A DNA stretch of 64,000 nt. It comes from Pseudomonadota bacterium (GTDB taxonomy: Bacteria; Desulfobacterota; Desulfobacteria; Desulfobacterales; Desulfobacteraceae). Position 1 is the stretch's first letter. Every line of letters begins with the position of its first letter. The translations under genes were made by a program, and so were the position numbers. Location of the stretch: positions 24,165-88,164 of the forward strand of contig JAHJLN010000344.1 in NCBI GenBank assembly GCA_018821715.1. The letters run 5' to 3'. The notes beneath the pieces were generated by a model, which worked only from the letters and a program-made list of their open reading frames with translations, was not told where the DNA came from and searched no databases. This document shows, piece by piece, positions 49,214 to 59,909 of this stretch.

Positions 49214-51187
49214 ATGAAACATCATCATATTTTTTCATTTTCAGCTGTTGTGGGACAGGAAAAGCTCAAGCTTGCCCTGATACTCAATGCAGTCAATCCG
49301 CAAATTGGCGGCGTTTTGATCCGGGGGGAAAAGGGCACGGCAAAGTCCACCACAGTCCGGGCCCTTTCATCCCTTCTGCCCGGCACACAGGTTGTGACCC
49401 TGCCGTTGAATGCAACAGAAGACCGGGTGGCAGGCGGCATTGATTTCAGCCTGGCCGTAAAAAGCGGGAAACGGGCATTCCAGCCGGGGCTTCTGGCCAA
49501 AGCCCACCAGGGAATTCTGTACGTGGATGAAGTCAATCTTCTGGATGATCACATCGTGGATATCATCCTGGATGCGTCTGCTTCAAAGGAAAACCGGGTT
49601 GAACGGGAAGGCATCTCTTTTTGTCATGATGCTGATTTTATCCTTGTGGGGACCATGAATCCTGAAGAAGGAGAACTTCGGCCCCAGCTCCTGGACCGGT
49701 TCGGGCTTTGTGTGGAAGTGACATCGGAAAAAGACCTTGAAACAAGAATCCTTCTGATGCTTAGAAAGGAAAGTTTTGATGCTGATCCCGAAGGGTTCTG
49801 CAACCAGTATCAAGCTGATAATACAGCATTATCCGAACAGATCGCAACGGCCCGTACGCTTTTAAAAGAGGTTCAATTTCCTGACAGCTTAAGGGCATTG
49901 GTGGCCGGGCTGTGTGCCCAGAACAACGTGGCCGGGCATAGGGCCGACCTAGTGATTGAACAGACAGCCAAGGCTTTGGCGGCTTTTCATGGCAGAGTCG
50001 AAGCCGGGATGGATGAGGTCAAGCAGGTGGCATGGTTTGCTCTGGCCCACCGGAAACGGGACCAGTCTCCCGCACCGCCGCCACCACCTGATCATTCCCC
50101 GGATAACAATAATGAATCCAACAACAATGAGCCTGAGGAAAACAAAGAAAAGCCTGAGTCGCCTGAGCCCAATGAGCAGGATCAGGACAAGCAAGATCAG
50201 GGCAGGCATGATCATGGCGAACAGGAACAGGATGAAAACAATACGGATGAGGATCAGGACGGGCAGGACGAAGAACAGCCCGCACCAGAACCTGAACCCC
50301 GTGGGGAAAATCAGGAACAGGACAAAAAAGATGTGCTGGAAAAAATATTTGAGGTGGGAGAAACCTTTAAGGTGAAAAAATTTGTCTCTCCCAAGGATCA
50401 GATATTTCGAAGGGGATCAGGCAAACGTTCCCGGTCCAGGACGGCTGCAAAACAGGGCAGGTATGTGAGAAGCACCACCCCTAAAGGCAGTAATGATATT
50501 GCCTTTGACGCTACCTTGAGGGCGGCAGCCCCTTTTCAGATTCAGAGAAAAGACAGCGGCAGCGCCATGGCAGTTATCCTTAAAAATCAGGATATCCGGG
50601 AAAAAATCAGGGAAAAGCGCATTGGCAATTTTCTGCTCTTTATTGTGGATGCCAGTGCTTCCATGGGTGCCAGGGGACGGATGAAGGCCTCAAAAGGGGC
50701 CATCATGTCGCTTCTTTTAGATGCTTATCAGAAACGGGACAAGGTCGCCATGGTGACCTTCAGGAAAGAACAGGCTTTTGTCAACCTGCCGCCCACCTCG
50801 TCTGTGGAGCTTGCCGGCAAATTATTGGAAGAAATGCCTGTGGGCGGGAAAACGCCGTTGTCATCAGGGCTTGTCAAGGGATTTGAACTGTTGCGCAACC
50901 ATCTTCTCCGGGAGCCTGAAGCAAGGCCCATTGCCATTATCATTACCGACGGCAGGGGCAATGTGGCTTTGGGGAATAAGAAACCGTTTCAGGAGGTTCT
51001 TGACCTGGCAGAGAAGATGGCCCTTGAACCAAGAATACAGTTTATCGTGGTGGATTCTGAAAGCCAGGGGGCGGTTTCATTCGGCCTGGCGCAAAAACTT
51101 GCCGCCAACCTGAACGCGGAATATTGTAAAATACAAGATCTTAAAGTCAACCAATTGATCGATATAGCAAGAGGAGATTTGTTTTGA
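49214..51187 (+). CDS. ChlD/BchD/CobT-like fused AAA+ and VWA chelatase subunit
   Basis: [14 protein letters not shown]; acidic/Pro/Gln linker; [29 protein letters not shown]. Confidence 0.92.
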   Translation: MKHHHIFSFSAVVGQEKLKLALILNAVNPQIGGVLIRGEKGTAKSTTVRALSSLLPGTQVVTLPLNATEDRVAGGIDFSLAVKSGKRAFQPGLLAKAHQGILYVDEVNLLDDHIVDIILDASASKENRVEREGISFCHDADFILVGTMNPEEGELRPQLLDRFGLCVEVTSEKDLETRILLMLRKESFDADPEGFCNQYQADNTALSEQIATARTLLKEVQFPDSLRALVAGLCAQNNVAGHRADLVIEQTAKALAAFHGRVEAGMDEVKQVAWFALAHRKRDQSPAPPPPPDHSPDNNNESNNNEPEENKEKPESPEPNEQDQDKQDQGRHDHGEQEQDENNTDEDQDGQDEEQPAPEPEPRGENQEQDKKDVLEKIFEVGETFKVKKFVSPKDQIFRRGSGKRSRSRTAAKQGRYVRSTTPKGSNDIAFDATLRAAAPFQIQRKDSGSAMAVILKNQDIREKIREKRIGNFLLFIVDASASMGARGRMKASKGAIMSLLLDAYQKRDKVAMVTFRKEQAFVNLPPTSSVELAGKLLEEMPVGGKTPLSSGLVKGFELLRNHLLREPEARPIAIIITDGRGNVALGNKKPFQEVLDLAEKMALEPRIQFIVVDSESQGAVSFGLAQKLAANLNAEYCKIQDLKVNQLIDIARGDLF

Positions 51188-52254
51188 AAAAAAAGATTGT
51201 CTATCCCTTTATGGCCATCCAGGGCCAGGAAGAGATGAAACTGGCACTGATACTCAATATTATCAATCCGACCCTTTCAGGCGTGCTGATCCGGGGGGAA
51301 AAGGGAACGGCAAAGTCTACGGCTGTCCGTGCCCTGGCCCGGATTTTGCCGGAAATTGAAAAGGTGAAGGATTGTCCGTTCCAGCATGATCCCAAAGGCA
51401 AACATGCTGTCTGCATGGACTGCGTCCGCACCGAGTGCCGGGATATCATCCTGGGAAACATCCGGAAGCCTGGCCAGGTCCTTGAAACCGTGATGGAAGG
51501 CATAAGGGTGATTGAACTGCCTGTAGGGGCCACTGAAGACCGGGTGGTGGGAACAATGGATATGGAGCAGGCCCTGAAAAAAGGAGAAAAACAGGTGGAA
51601 CCCGGCATCCTTGCTGCGGCTCACCGGGGCATTCTTTACGTGGATGAGGTGAATCTTTTAGACGACCATGTGGTGGATGTGCTGCTGGATTCTGCAGCCA
51701 TGGGGGTGAATACCATTGAACGCGAAGGCATCTCTTTTTCCCATCCTGCACGGTTCACCCTGGTGGGCACCATGAATCCTGAAGAAGGCGAGCTGCGGCC
51801 CCAGCTTCTGGACCGGTTCGGGCTTTGTGTCAATGTGACCGGAATTTTGGATCCTGACGACAGGGTGGCTATTATGGAACGGCGCATAAGCTTTGATGAA
51901 GACCCGGAAGCCTTTGTCAAACAATGGGAAGACGATTCCCAGAAACTTGTGGAAAAAATCAAACTGGCAAAAACGCTTTACCCGGATGTCATCTGCGAAC
52001 GCCCCAGGCTTTATGAAATTGCATCATATTGCCTGGATGTGGGCGTGGACGGACACAGGGGTGATATCATTATCCTAAAGACCGCCAAAACCCTGGCCGC
52101 TTTTGACGGCAGGACACAGGTTGAATCAAAGGATATTGAAAAGGCAGCGTCCCTGGCATTGCCCCACAGGGTCAGGCGTCAGCCGCTGCAAGATATTGTA
52201 ACCGATGTGTCTGCCATGCGAAACCGGACAAAAGCCACAGGATTTTCATCATGA
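51184..52254 (+). CDS. ChlI/BchI-like AAA+ chelatase subunit
   Basis: [27 protein letters not shown]...CPFQHDP...CMDC...[43 protein letters not shown]. Confidence 0.93.
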   Translation: MKKKIVYPFMAIQGQEEMKLALILNIINPTLSGVLIRGEKGTAKSTAVRALARILPEIEKVKDCPFQHDPKGKHAVCMDCVRTECRDIILGNIRKPGQVLETVMEGIRVIELPVGATEDRVVGTMDMEQALKKGEKQVEPGILAAAHRGILYVDEVNLLDDHVVDVLLDSAAMGVNTIEREGISFSHPARFTLVGTMNPEEGELRPQLLDRFGLCVNVTGILDPDDRVAIMERRISFDEDPEAFVKQWEDDSQKLVEKIKLAKTLYPDVICERPRLYEIASYCLDVGVDGHRGDIIILKTAKTLAAFDGRTQVESKDIEKAASLALPHRVRRQPLQDIVTDVSAMRNRTKATGFSS

Positions 52255-53087
52255 TTCAGGTACTCAATCTCAATAAAACCTATAAATCCACCCAGGCGCT
52301 CAAGGATGTCAACCTCCAGGTGGACAAGGGAGAACTTTTTGCATTCCTGGGCCCCAACGGTGCCGGCAAGACCACCACCATACGGATATTGACAGGCTTG
52401 ACCAAACTGGACTCCGGAACCGTGCGGCTTAACGGATTTGATGTGAACACCCCGGGAATTGACAGCCGCAGGCAGTGCGGGCTTGTGCCCCAGTCCATCA
52501 ATCTTGACCGGGAATTGTCCGTTGTTGAGAATTTAAACATTCACGGCAGGCTTTTCAGGATGAACAAAGAACAAAGAATGTCCAGGATTGAAGAGCTGCT
52601 TGATTATGTGGAGATGGGCGACCGCAAGGCAACCCTGGTCAAGAACCTGTCGGGCGGCATGAAGCGGCGGCTCATGATTGCAAGGGCACTGCTGCATTCT
52701 CCGGCCATCCTGTTTCTGGACGAACCCACAGTGGGGCTTGACGCAGGCATGCGCCGCAAGATCTGGGCGCTCATTAAAAAAATCCAGCAGAACGGCACCA
52801 CCATTTTTCTGACCACCCATTATATTGAAGAAGCTGAGTTCCTTGCAGGCCGAGTGGCCTTTATTGACAAAGGGGCCATTGTGGTGGTGGATACGCCGGA
52901 AAGTCTGATGAAACAACAGGGAACCTGGGCTCTGGACCGCCTGAAGGAAGATGACATGGAAACACTTTATTTTAACGACCGGAAAGAGGCCAATGACTAT
53001 ATTGCCGCCCAAAAAGACAGCTTTACCCTGCGGCGGGTCAATCTTGAGGATTCTTTTCTGGCATTAACAGGGAAAAAAGTACAATGA
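52251..53087 (+). CDS. ABC-2 exporter ATPase (CcmA/NodI-like)
   Basis: GPNGAGKTTTIRILTGLTKLDSGTVRLNGFDV; LSGGMKRRLMIARALLHSPAILFLDEPTVGLD. Confidence 0.95.
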   Translation: MIQVLNLNKTYKSTQALKDVNLQVDKGELFAFLGPNGAGKTTTIRILTGLTKLDSGTVRLNGFDVNTPGIDSRRQCGLVPQSINLDRELSVVENLNIHGRLFRMNKEQRMSRIEELLDYVEMGDRKATLVKNLSGGMKRRLMIARALLHSPAILFLDEPTVGLDAGMRRKIWALIKKIQQNGTTIFLTTHYIEEAEFLAGRVAFIDKGAIVVVDTPESLMKQQGTWALDRLKEDDMETLYFNDRKEANDYIAAQKDSFTLRRVNLEDSFLALTGKKVQ

Positions 53088-53821
53088 TACACGGTGCATC
53101 AGCAGTTTATTACAGGGAAATATTGATATTACGGCGGCGGTTGACCCGGCTTGTTCCCTCCTGGTCCGTATCCCCGCTGCTCTATTTGATTGCTTTCGGG
53201 TATGCCATGGGAAAGCATGTGACTGTGCAGGGTCACTCTTATATGGAATTTCTCATCCCGGGCCTGATTGCCATGAGCAGCATGACCCAGGCCTTTGCCA
53301 TTTCCAGCGAAATCAATATCGCCCGGTTTTACTGGCATATTTTTGAAGAGATCCAGGCTGCACCGGTCAGCGATCTGTCCTATGTGATCGGCGAAGTCCT
53401 GGCCGGGATGACAAGGGCCATCCTGGCTATCCTGGTCATTCTGGTTCTGGGTCTTTTATTCGGGGTTGTGATTTCCTGTAATGTCTGGTTCTGGCTGGCT
53501 GTCATGCTCAACAGCTTTGTGTTTGCCTCCCTTGCCGTGGGACTTGCCATGCTGGTCAAATCCCATGCCGACCAGACCCTTGTGACCAGTTTTGTGATCA
53601 CGCCCATGGCATTTTTAGGTGGCACGTTTTTCCCTGTGGAAAATTTTCCGGCCTGGGCCCAGAAAGCCATTTATTTTCTGCCCCTGACCCATGCGTCCAC
53701 ATCCATCAGGACCGCATCCTTCGGCAATATGCCGTCTGTGTCTTCTCTTGTGATACTGGCTGTGACCGGGGGCGTGTTTTTTTATATTTCCGTTTTATGT
53801 GTCAAAAAAGCAAAGGATTGA
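53084..53821 (+). CDS. ABC-2 type transporter permease
   Basis: SVSPLLYLIAFGYAMG...YMEFLIPGLIAMSSMTQAF...VITPMAFLGGTFFPVENFP. Confidence 0.94.
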   Translation: MIHGASAVYYREILILRRRLTRLVPSWSVSPLLYLIAFGYAMGKHVTVQGHSYMEFLIPGLIAMSSMTQAFAISSEINIARFYWHIFEEIQAAPVSDLSYVIGEVLAGMTRAILAILVILVLGLLFGVVISCNVWFWLAVMLNSFVFASLAVGLAMLVKSHADQTLVTSFVITPMAFLGGTFFPVENFPAWAQKAIYFLPLTHASTSIRTASFGNMPSVSSLVILAVTGGVFFYISVLCVKKAKD

Positions 53822-53830
53822 TAGCCTGAG

Positions 53831-55729
53831 ATGAAAAATAAGCCCTGTTTTTTAAACAAGACCGTTTTCCTTATTATCCTGTTTTTCGTCTTGTCCCAGG
53901 CTGTATTATGGACAAACCGGGCAGCAGCGCAGCAAAGAGATACAGAACCTGTAACCCTGGACACGGTTGTGGTAACCGCCTCAAGAATTGAGGATTACAA
54001 AAAAAACAATCCCCACCTGGTGCAGGAAATGACACGGGAGCAGATACAAAAAAGCAGTTTTACCGGGGTTGACCAGGTATTGAATGCCATGCCCGGCGTG
54101 GAAGTTAAAAAAAGCGGGGCAGGAACCGGATCACGCATATCCATCCAGGGCTCAGGGGGGAACGGCAAAATCCTGGTTCTGATCAACGGCAGGCCTGCCA
54201 GCGCCACCCAGTACGGCAGTGTTGACCTGGATTCCATTCCCCTGGATATGGTTGAAAAGGTTGATGTGTTCAAGCCGCCGGTGCCGGTATGGCTTGGGCC
54301 GGGCAGCACCAGCGGAGCCATTAATATTGTGCTGGCCAATGAAACCCGGAACAAAAACAAACCCTCAAAAAACAGTCGTGTCAATCTTAAGGGTGGTTCA
54401 TTCGGAACCGGCAGTACGTCTGCATCACACATGATGGCTTCAGATTCCCAGTCACTGAAATTGACGGCATCGTTAAGCCACAGGGACGGCAAACGGACCA
54501 ACACGGACCGGGACAGCGGCAGCGTTGGGTTTCAATGGGATCTGCCATCCAAAGGCAACACCCAATATGATCTTTCAGGCCGGTATTACCAGTCTGAGCA
54601 TGGTTCTTCAGGCCCTGTTTATAATCCCACCCCCAATGCCCGCCAGGAATATAAGAAAGGCTCCCTGGATTTTCGTGTAAAAGGCTTCTGGGGAGAAACC
54701 GGAGACTATGACATAAAACTGTTCATGGACGATCTGACTCTTGAAGACCGATCCCAGACAGGGGGTGTTGCCACCCTTGACGAACTGGTTGCCGGATTTA
54801 AGAATGAAGTCACATGGACAGATGAAAATAACGGGTTTTCCCTTCAATTGATGACCAGCGCATCCCATGATCGGATTGATCATACCTTAAGCGGCGATCA
54901 CAAGAGAGAAAATGCCGGTATCGGACTGCAGTCCGACATCAAACAAAAGTCCATGACGATAAGCCTTGGGGCACGGTGCGACTATACATCCGACTTTCAT
55001 TTCCAGCCTGCTGTCAATGCTGGTCTGAACATTCATTTAGATTCCGGAACAAGGGTCAAACTTAACAGCGGGTACAGCGTCAATATCCCGACATTCGGCC
55101 AGCTTTATCAGCCCAGCCACGGTTCCATTGACCAGGTCAGGGGCAACCCTGATTTAAAAGAAGAAGCCGTTCTGACAGTGTCTGCCGGTATCGTTCATGA
55201 GTTTTCTAAAGGCAGGTCCGTGGAGGTCACCCTTTTCAGGACAGATACAGACAACATGATCGGATATGAAGAGGGGCTGGATCTTATTAAACGGCCGGTC
55301 AACATTGATGAGGCATCTCGCCAGGGCATTGAAACAACCCTGTGCCTGAAGCTGTCTGATACTATTTTCCTGGACATGAACCATGTCTGGCAGACCAGCT
55401 GCAACAAGGAAAACAACAAGGATCTGACCTATGCCCCGGACCATAAATTCAAGGCAACAGTCAAATGGACATCCCCCTTTAAAACCCGTGTGGAAACCAG
55501 TTTTTCAGCCCTGGGCAGCCAGTTTTCAGACCTTGCAAATTCAGAAGAAAAAAAACTGTCCAATTATCAGACCGTGGATCTGAAATTTATTCACCCGATA
55601 AAGATTCAATCCTGCAAAACCCAGGCATTTGTCTATTTTGAAAACCTTTTTGATAAAGGGTATGATGTGCATTACGGATACCCGGATGACGGGTTTCGTT
55701 TCACCATTGGGCTGACAATGGAATTTTAA
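53831..55729 (+). CDS. TonB-dependent receptor
   Basis: Signal peptide; DTVVVTASRIEDYKKNNPHLVQEMTREQIQKS; plug and barrel motifs; C-term FTIGLTMEF. Confidence 0.93.
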   Translation: MKNKPCFLNKTVFLIILFFVLSQAVLWTNRAAAQQRDTEPVTLDTVVVTASRIEDYKKNNPHLVQEMTREQIQKSSFTGVDQVLNAMPGVEVKKSGAGTGSRISIQGSGGNGKILVLINGRPASATQYGSVDLDSIPLDMVEKVDVFKPPVPVWLGPGSTSGAINIVLANETRNKNKPSKNSRVNLKGGSFGTGSTSASHMMASDSQSLKLTASLSHRDGKRTNTDRDSGSVGFQWDLPSKGNTQYDLSGRYYQSEHGSSGPVYNPTPNARQEYKKGSLDFRVKGFWGETGDYDIKLFMDDLTLEDRSQTGGVATLDELVAGFKNEVTWTDENNGFSLQLMTSASHDRIDHTLSGDHKRENAGIGLQSDIKQKSMTISLGARCDYTSDFHFQPAVNAGLNIHLDSGTRVKLNSGYSVNIPTFGQLYQPSHGSIDQVRGNPDLKEEAVLTVSAGIVHEFSKGRSVEVTLFRTDTDNMIGYEEGLDLIKRPVNIDEASRQGIETTLCLKLSDTIFLDMNHVWQTSCNKENNKDLTYAPDHKFKATVKWTSPFKTRVETSFSALGSQFSDLANSEEKKLSNYQTVDLKFIHPIKIQSCKTQAFVYFENLFDKGYDVHYGYPDDGFRFTIGLTMEF

Positions 55730-55811
55730 CAAAAGTTGATTTTAAATACCTTTGTTATGAGTATACAGATTATTCTTGACTTAATGGTGCTTTTTTTCTA
55801 ATAAATAACGT

Positions 55812-55985
55812 TATTCAGGTGCCTTGAGAGAGGCTGAAAAGGGAACCCTGTTAAAATCAGGGACGGGCCCGCCGCTGTGATCGGAGACGAACGCTGCATG
55901 AATGTCACTGGCAGTTTTATGCCGGGAAGACGCAGCCATTAGGATGACCCGAGAGTCAGAAGACCTGCCTGGAGAAATGTACGTG
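55812..55985 (+). promoter_or_regulatory. Cobalamin riboswitch
   Basis: AAAAGGGAACCCTG...AGGGACGGGCCCGCCGCTGTGATCGGAGACGAACGC...TGTCACTGG...GCCGGGAAGACGC...GACCCGAGAGTCAGAAGACCTGCC. Confidence 0.96.
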
Positions 55986-56041
55986 TTGTCAATCCTCGTG
56001 GACAAGGGAAAGGCAAATCCAATCTGCGGAAAATCAGGGAA

Positions 56042-56079
56042 CCCCAGATCATTTAAAATGGTCCGGGGATTTTTTTTAT
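56042..56079 (+). terminator. Intrinsic terminator, probable riboswitch expression platform
   Basis: CCCCaGATCATTTaAAATGGTCcGGGG followed by T8. Confidence 0.85.
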
Positions 56080-56120
56080 CAATTCCCCGGGCAAAAACAA
56101 AAATTTGCTAAAGGGGAAAA

Positions 56121-58148
56121 ATGAAAAAAATCTTATTGACAGGTTTGACGGCTGTCATGCTGCTGTCTGCTGTTGACACATGTTTTGCATCTGAAAAAAA
56201 TCTATCCGAAACAAAGCTGGATGAGATTGTGGTTACGGCCACCAGAAGTGAAGAACAAATCAAAACCATACCCGCCAGGGTCGAAGTCATAAAGTCCCGG
56301 GATATTGAGCTGACCACGGGAGAAACCCTGACAGAACAATTAAAGAAAAATGCATCCATTGGTGTTATTGAATATGGCACTGATCTGTCCGGTATCGGTA
56401 TCAGGGGATTCAGGCCTGAATTTTCAGGCATTACCAAGCATTCCCTTATCCTTATTGACGGCCGGCCTGCCGGTGCCACAAACCTGTCTTCTGTGTTGAG
56501 CGATAATATTGAACGTATTGAGATTTTGAAAGGGCCTGCGTCATCGCTTTATGGTGGTGAAGCCATGGGCGGTGTTGTCAATATCATCACAAAAAAGAAT
56601 ACCGGGGAATTGACAGGCCTTGTTGAAGCGGGATTTGGATCCTTTGATACCAATTTCCAGAAAGCTGCTGTTGGCGGAGGTCTCACAGACAGGTTCGATT
56701 TTGATATCTCTGTCAGGCAACGTGACCAGCAAAATGATTTTCAGATGGGCAATGGTGATTCACGTTCAAGCACCAGTTTTACAACCCGCAACGGTGATCT
56801 CCGACTGGGCATGGATTTGGGAGAAACCTGGAGAATCGATATCGGCGCTGACGGATATCAGGGCCTCGATATTGAGCTGCCGGGTGATATCTATAACGGG
56901 GACATCCAGTCCGGGAAAAAAGACGTGGACCGATGGGCCGTGGATACCACCCTGGGCGGCATGATCAATGACCATAACAATGTCTCGTTGACTGCGTACA
57001 GAACAAAAGAACTGAACAAAAATTTTCAGGATTATACCGGTTCCGGACCTTACACTGCTGTGCCCACCTATCATGCTCTTGATTCTGAAACCAACTGGAT
57101 GGGGTTCCAGTTAAAAGATATCATATCCTTTGATACACACAGGATTATTGTCGGCGTTGATTTTCAGGACATCGACAAGGAAAGCCGACGGTATAATGCA
57201 GGCGGGTCAAGCCTGGCCCCGTATTACCCTGATGAAAGCCGCGAAAATATGGCAGCCTATGTTGAAACGGTCTTAAGTTTATTTGATAAACATATGACCG
57301 CCACATTGGGCTGCCGGTATGATACCTTTGATGTATCCACTGAACCCACGCCTTATTTAACCACGTTTACCCCCGGGACAGAATCTTTTGATACCTTCAG
57401 CCCCAGAGCCGGTCTGAATTATCAGTTTGACCGGGGATTCAGACTGCATACCACCATAGGAAAGGCCTTTGTTCCACCCACGGCTGCCCAGCTAGCTGCA
57501 AACATTACTTCCTACGGTACCACCACCACGGGTAATCCCGGCCTGGACCCTGAATCCTCCATCACCTGGGATATGGGTGTCGGGTATGAGACATCCAACA
57601 AAGGATTTAATATGGATGTTACGTATTTTCATACTGATGTGAAGGATAAAATTATCACGGAAAAGATCAGTGCCACCACCAGAACATACAGGAATAGTCT
57701 TGGTGCTGAAATACACGGCCTGGAATATATGGTTTCATTTGATATCGGTGTCCCCCTGAAATGGAACCGTTCCCTTTCTTTCTTTGTCAATGGAACCCGG
57801 ATCTTTAATGCAAAAGAAGAACAGACAGACCATACCATGGAAGAGATTACAAATGTTGCAGAGCACACGGTCAATTACGGTGTCAATTATGATGACGGCA
57901 TGATCGAGGCAAGATTGAATGCCAGATCCCAGGGCGGTATGAAGGACAATGACTGGCATACAACCGGATACCCTGAGATAGAATATCCCGGCTTTACAGT
58001 AGTGGATCTGTCTGGTGGCATAAGTTTTAAAGAACATCATAAAATTATGATCAAAATCGACAATCTGCTGGATCATGACTATTACGAGAAAAAAGGATAC
58101 CCAAAACCCGGGCAAAGCTTTTATGTAAGTTACAGGTACACATTTTAA
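56121..58148 (+). CDS. TonB-dependent receptor (BtuB/HmuR-like) under riboswitch control
   Basis: LDEIVVTATRSEEQIKTIPARVEVIKSRDIEL...; plug LIDGRPAGATNLSSVLSDNIERIEILKGPASSLYGGEAMGGVVNIITKK; C-term VSYRYTF. Confidence 0.95.
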   Translation: MKKILLTGLTAVMLLSAVDTCFASEKNLSETKLDEIVVTATRSEEQIKTIPARVEVIKSRDIELTTGETLTEQLKKNASIGVIEYGTDLSGIGIRGFRPEFSGITKHSLILIDGRPAGATNLSSVLSDNIERIEILKGPASSLYGGEAMGGVVNIITKKNTGELTGLVEAGFGSFDTNFQKAAVGGGLTDRFDFDISVRQRDQQNDFQMGNGDSRSSTSFTTRNGDLRLGMDLGETWRIDIGADGYQGLDIELPGDIYNGDIQSGKKDVDRWAVDTTLGGMINDHNNVSLTAYRTKELNKNFQDYTGSGPYTAVPTYHALDSETNWMGFQLKDIISFDTHRIIVGVDFQDIDKESRRYNAGGSSLAPYYPDESRENMAAYVETVLSLFDKHMTATLGCRYDTFDVSTEPTPYLTTFTPGTESFDTFSPRAGLNYQFDRGFRLHTTIGKAFVPPTAAQLAANITSYGTTTTGNPGLDPESSITWDMGVGYETSNKGFNMDVTYFHTDVKDKIITEKISATTRTYRNSLGAEIHGLEYMVSFDIGVPLKWNRSLSFFVNGTRIFNAKEEQTDHTMEEITNVAEHTVNYGVNYDDGMIEARLNARSQGGMKDNDWHTTGYPEIEYPGFTVVDLSGGISFKEHHKIMIKIDNLLDHDYYEKKGYPKPGQSFYVSYRYTF

Positions 58149-58150
58149 AC

Positions 58151-58885
58151 ATGGAACTTAAATCACTTATTGTGGGGCTTTTTCTGTCAATTGGTGCGTT
58201 TGCCGTAAAAAGCGGCGGCGGCCTTGGCTATGTGCTGGTGCAGGCGCCCGGCAGAGCCAGACAGGCCGTGGCAACTCTGGCGTTCATGGTAATGTATGCC
58301 ATGCTTTTTGGCGCTGTCGCTTTGCTGCTGCTCAGGGTCAACCTGATGGCCCATATTGAGCTGTTGCAGGATTTTTTCAAGAGCGGGATGACCCTGCATT
58401 TTCTTGTGGCAATCCTCCTGCTGATATGGGGTGTCTTTCTTATGAAAAAACCATGGGGGCAAACACAGTCTGGGAGAGGCTGGATTCCCCTGGTATTGCC
58501 TTGCCCGGTCTGTTTTACGGTTGTTCTGTTATCCTGCAGTTTTCTGAATGCAGTTTATCCGGGCAGAATCATGGTGTTTTGCGCCCTTTATGCAGGCTTT
58601 ATCATTGTCAGCCTGACTGTGGCATTTGCCATAACCCGGTTTGTTAAAACCATAGATGCGGCTCACCGTTTTTCAGGGATGCTGATGGTCTATATTGCCG
58701 TTTATTTCATACTTTCCATCATTGTTATTCCGCAGTTTGCAGATCTAAACAAAATTTACACAATCTCCACGCCTGAACCGTTTTTTGTACTTTCCCGGGA
58801 AAAAATCATTTTAATCCTGATGACCATGGCCGGTCTGGCAGCAGGATTTTTTAACCCTTTTAATAAAAATAAACATGGAGAATAA
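58151..58885 (+). CDS. DUF2162-like multi-TM putative transporter
   Basis: GAFAVKSGGGLGYVLVQAPGRARQAVATLAFMVMYA...VLPCPVCFTVVLLSCSFLNAVYPGR. Confidence 0.75.
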   Translation: MELKSLIVGLFLSIGAFAVKSGGGLGYVLVQAPGRARQAVATLAFMVMYAMLFGAVALLLLRVNLMAHIELLQDFFKSGMTLHFLVAILLLIWGVFLMKKPWGQTQSGRGWIPLVLPCPVCFTVVLLSCSFLNAVYPGRIMVFCALYAGFIIVSLTVAFAITRFVKTIDAAHRFSGMLMVYIAVYFILSIIVIPQFADLNKIYTISTPEPFFVLSREKIILILMTMAGLAAGFFNPFNKNKHGE

Positions 58886-58887
58886 TC

Positions 58888-59493
58888 ATGCAGATCATTG
58901 CTGTTTTAAAAACATTTATATATCTTATTGCCTCTTCACTGTTCCTGCCGGTGCTGCTGATTCTGTCCTGCCTGTTTGTCTGGATGGTGGTCTATTCCGG
59001 TGCCTTTTTCCGGCAATGGATTCAAAGAATCAGGATTAGAAAACAGGCCGGAAACCTGGCGCAAAAAATTGCTTCAGGTCAATACCGGGACAGCCTTCCC
59101 TTTCCGGTCGTCAAAATTATCAGGACACTGGAATCCCATAAAGGGTCAGCAGATCATGTCCTGGTTATAAACCTGCTGCGTGATGCTGAACATCATATGT
59201 GGAAAGCTCTTGATCCTCTAAAAATAATGATCCGGATCGGGCCTGGACTGGGATTGATCGGCACCCTCATTCCCATGGGAACCGGGCTTGCATCACTTGG
59301 CCAGGGAAATCTTGGGCAGTTGAGCCAGGATCTTGTGGTGGCCTTTACCACAACAGTGGTGGGCATGGCCCTGGGCCTTTTATCCTATTTTTATTTTACT
59401 GTCCAGCGCCGCTGGGTGGAGCAGGATATTAAAAACATGGAACTTGCGGCTGAACTTTTAACAGGAGAACACACCGGCCATGAGATATCTTAA
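58888..59493 (+). CDS. MotA/TolQ/ExbB proton channel family protein
   Basis: IRIGPGLGLIGTLIPMGTGLASLGQGNLGQLSQDLVVAFTTTVVGMALGLLSYFYFTVQRRWVEQDI. Confidence 0.9.
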   Translation: MQIIAVLKTFIYLIASSLFLPVLLILSCLFVWMVVYSGAFFRQWIQRIRIRKQAGNLAQKIASGQYRDSLPFPVVKIIRTLESHKGSADHVLVINLLRDAEHHMWKALDPLKIMIRIGPGLGLIGTLIPMGTGLASLGQGNLGQLSQDLVVAFTTTVVGMALGLLSYFYFTVQRRWVEQDIKNMELAAELLTGEHTGHEIS

Positions 59494-59815
59494 AACCAGT
59501 CAGGACCGGGGGACCGGATTATCTGACAACGATCCCCTGTCAGGGGTGGCCAACCTGTTTGACTTGGGGCTTGTTTTTATTGTAGGGCTTTTGATTGCGC
59601 TTTTCGGCGCCTATCATCTGGAAGACCTTTTGTCCCAGGATTCTGATATGACTATTGTTAAAAAATCATCTGACGGTCAGATGGAGATCATTTCAAAAAA
59701 AGGCAAAAAAATTGATGCCGTGAAAGTGACAAAAGAAAAAGCTCAAGGCAAGGGAGAACGTCTTGGAACAGCCTATAAACTTGAAAACGGCTCAATGATT
59801 TATATTCCGGATTAA
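59480..59815 (+). CDS. DUF2149 single-TM protein (possible ExbD/MotB analogue)
   Basis: NDPLSGVANLFDLGLVFIVGLLIALFGAYHLEDLL; overlaps MotA-like gene. Confidence 0.85.
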   Translation: MRYLKTSQDRGTGLSDNDPLSGVANLFDLGLVFIVGLLIALFGAYHLEDLLSQDSDMTIVKKSSDGQMEIISKKGKKIDAVKVTKEKAQGKGERLGTAYKLENGSMIYIPD

Positions 59816-59909
59816 CAGCCATGGGCTGTCCTGGTATTTGATCCGGGCATGCCCACAGCAAAAAAGCTGAAATGCTGTTGAGGATCACATAAAAAAAAGG
59901 ACATAGCAC

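Noticed and set aside
50100-50340. Repeat-rich segment in chlD-like gene considered as repeat array
   Set aside because: Encodes the normal acidic/Pro/Gln linker of ChlD-type proteins.
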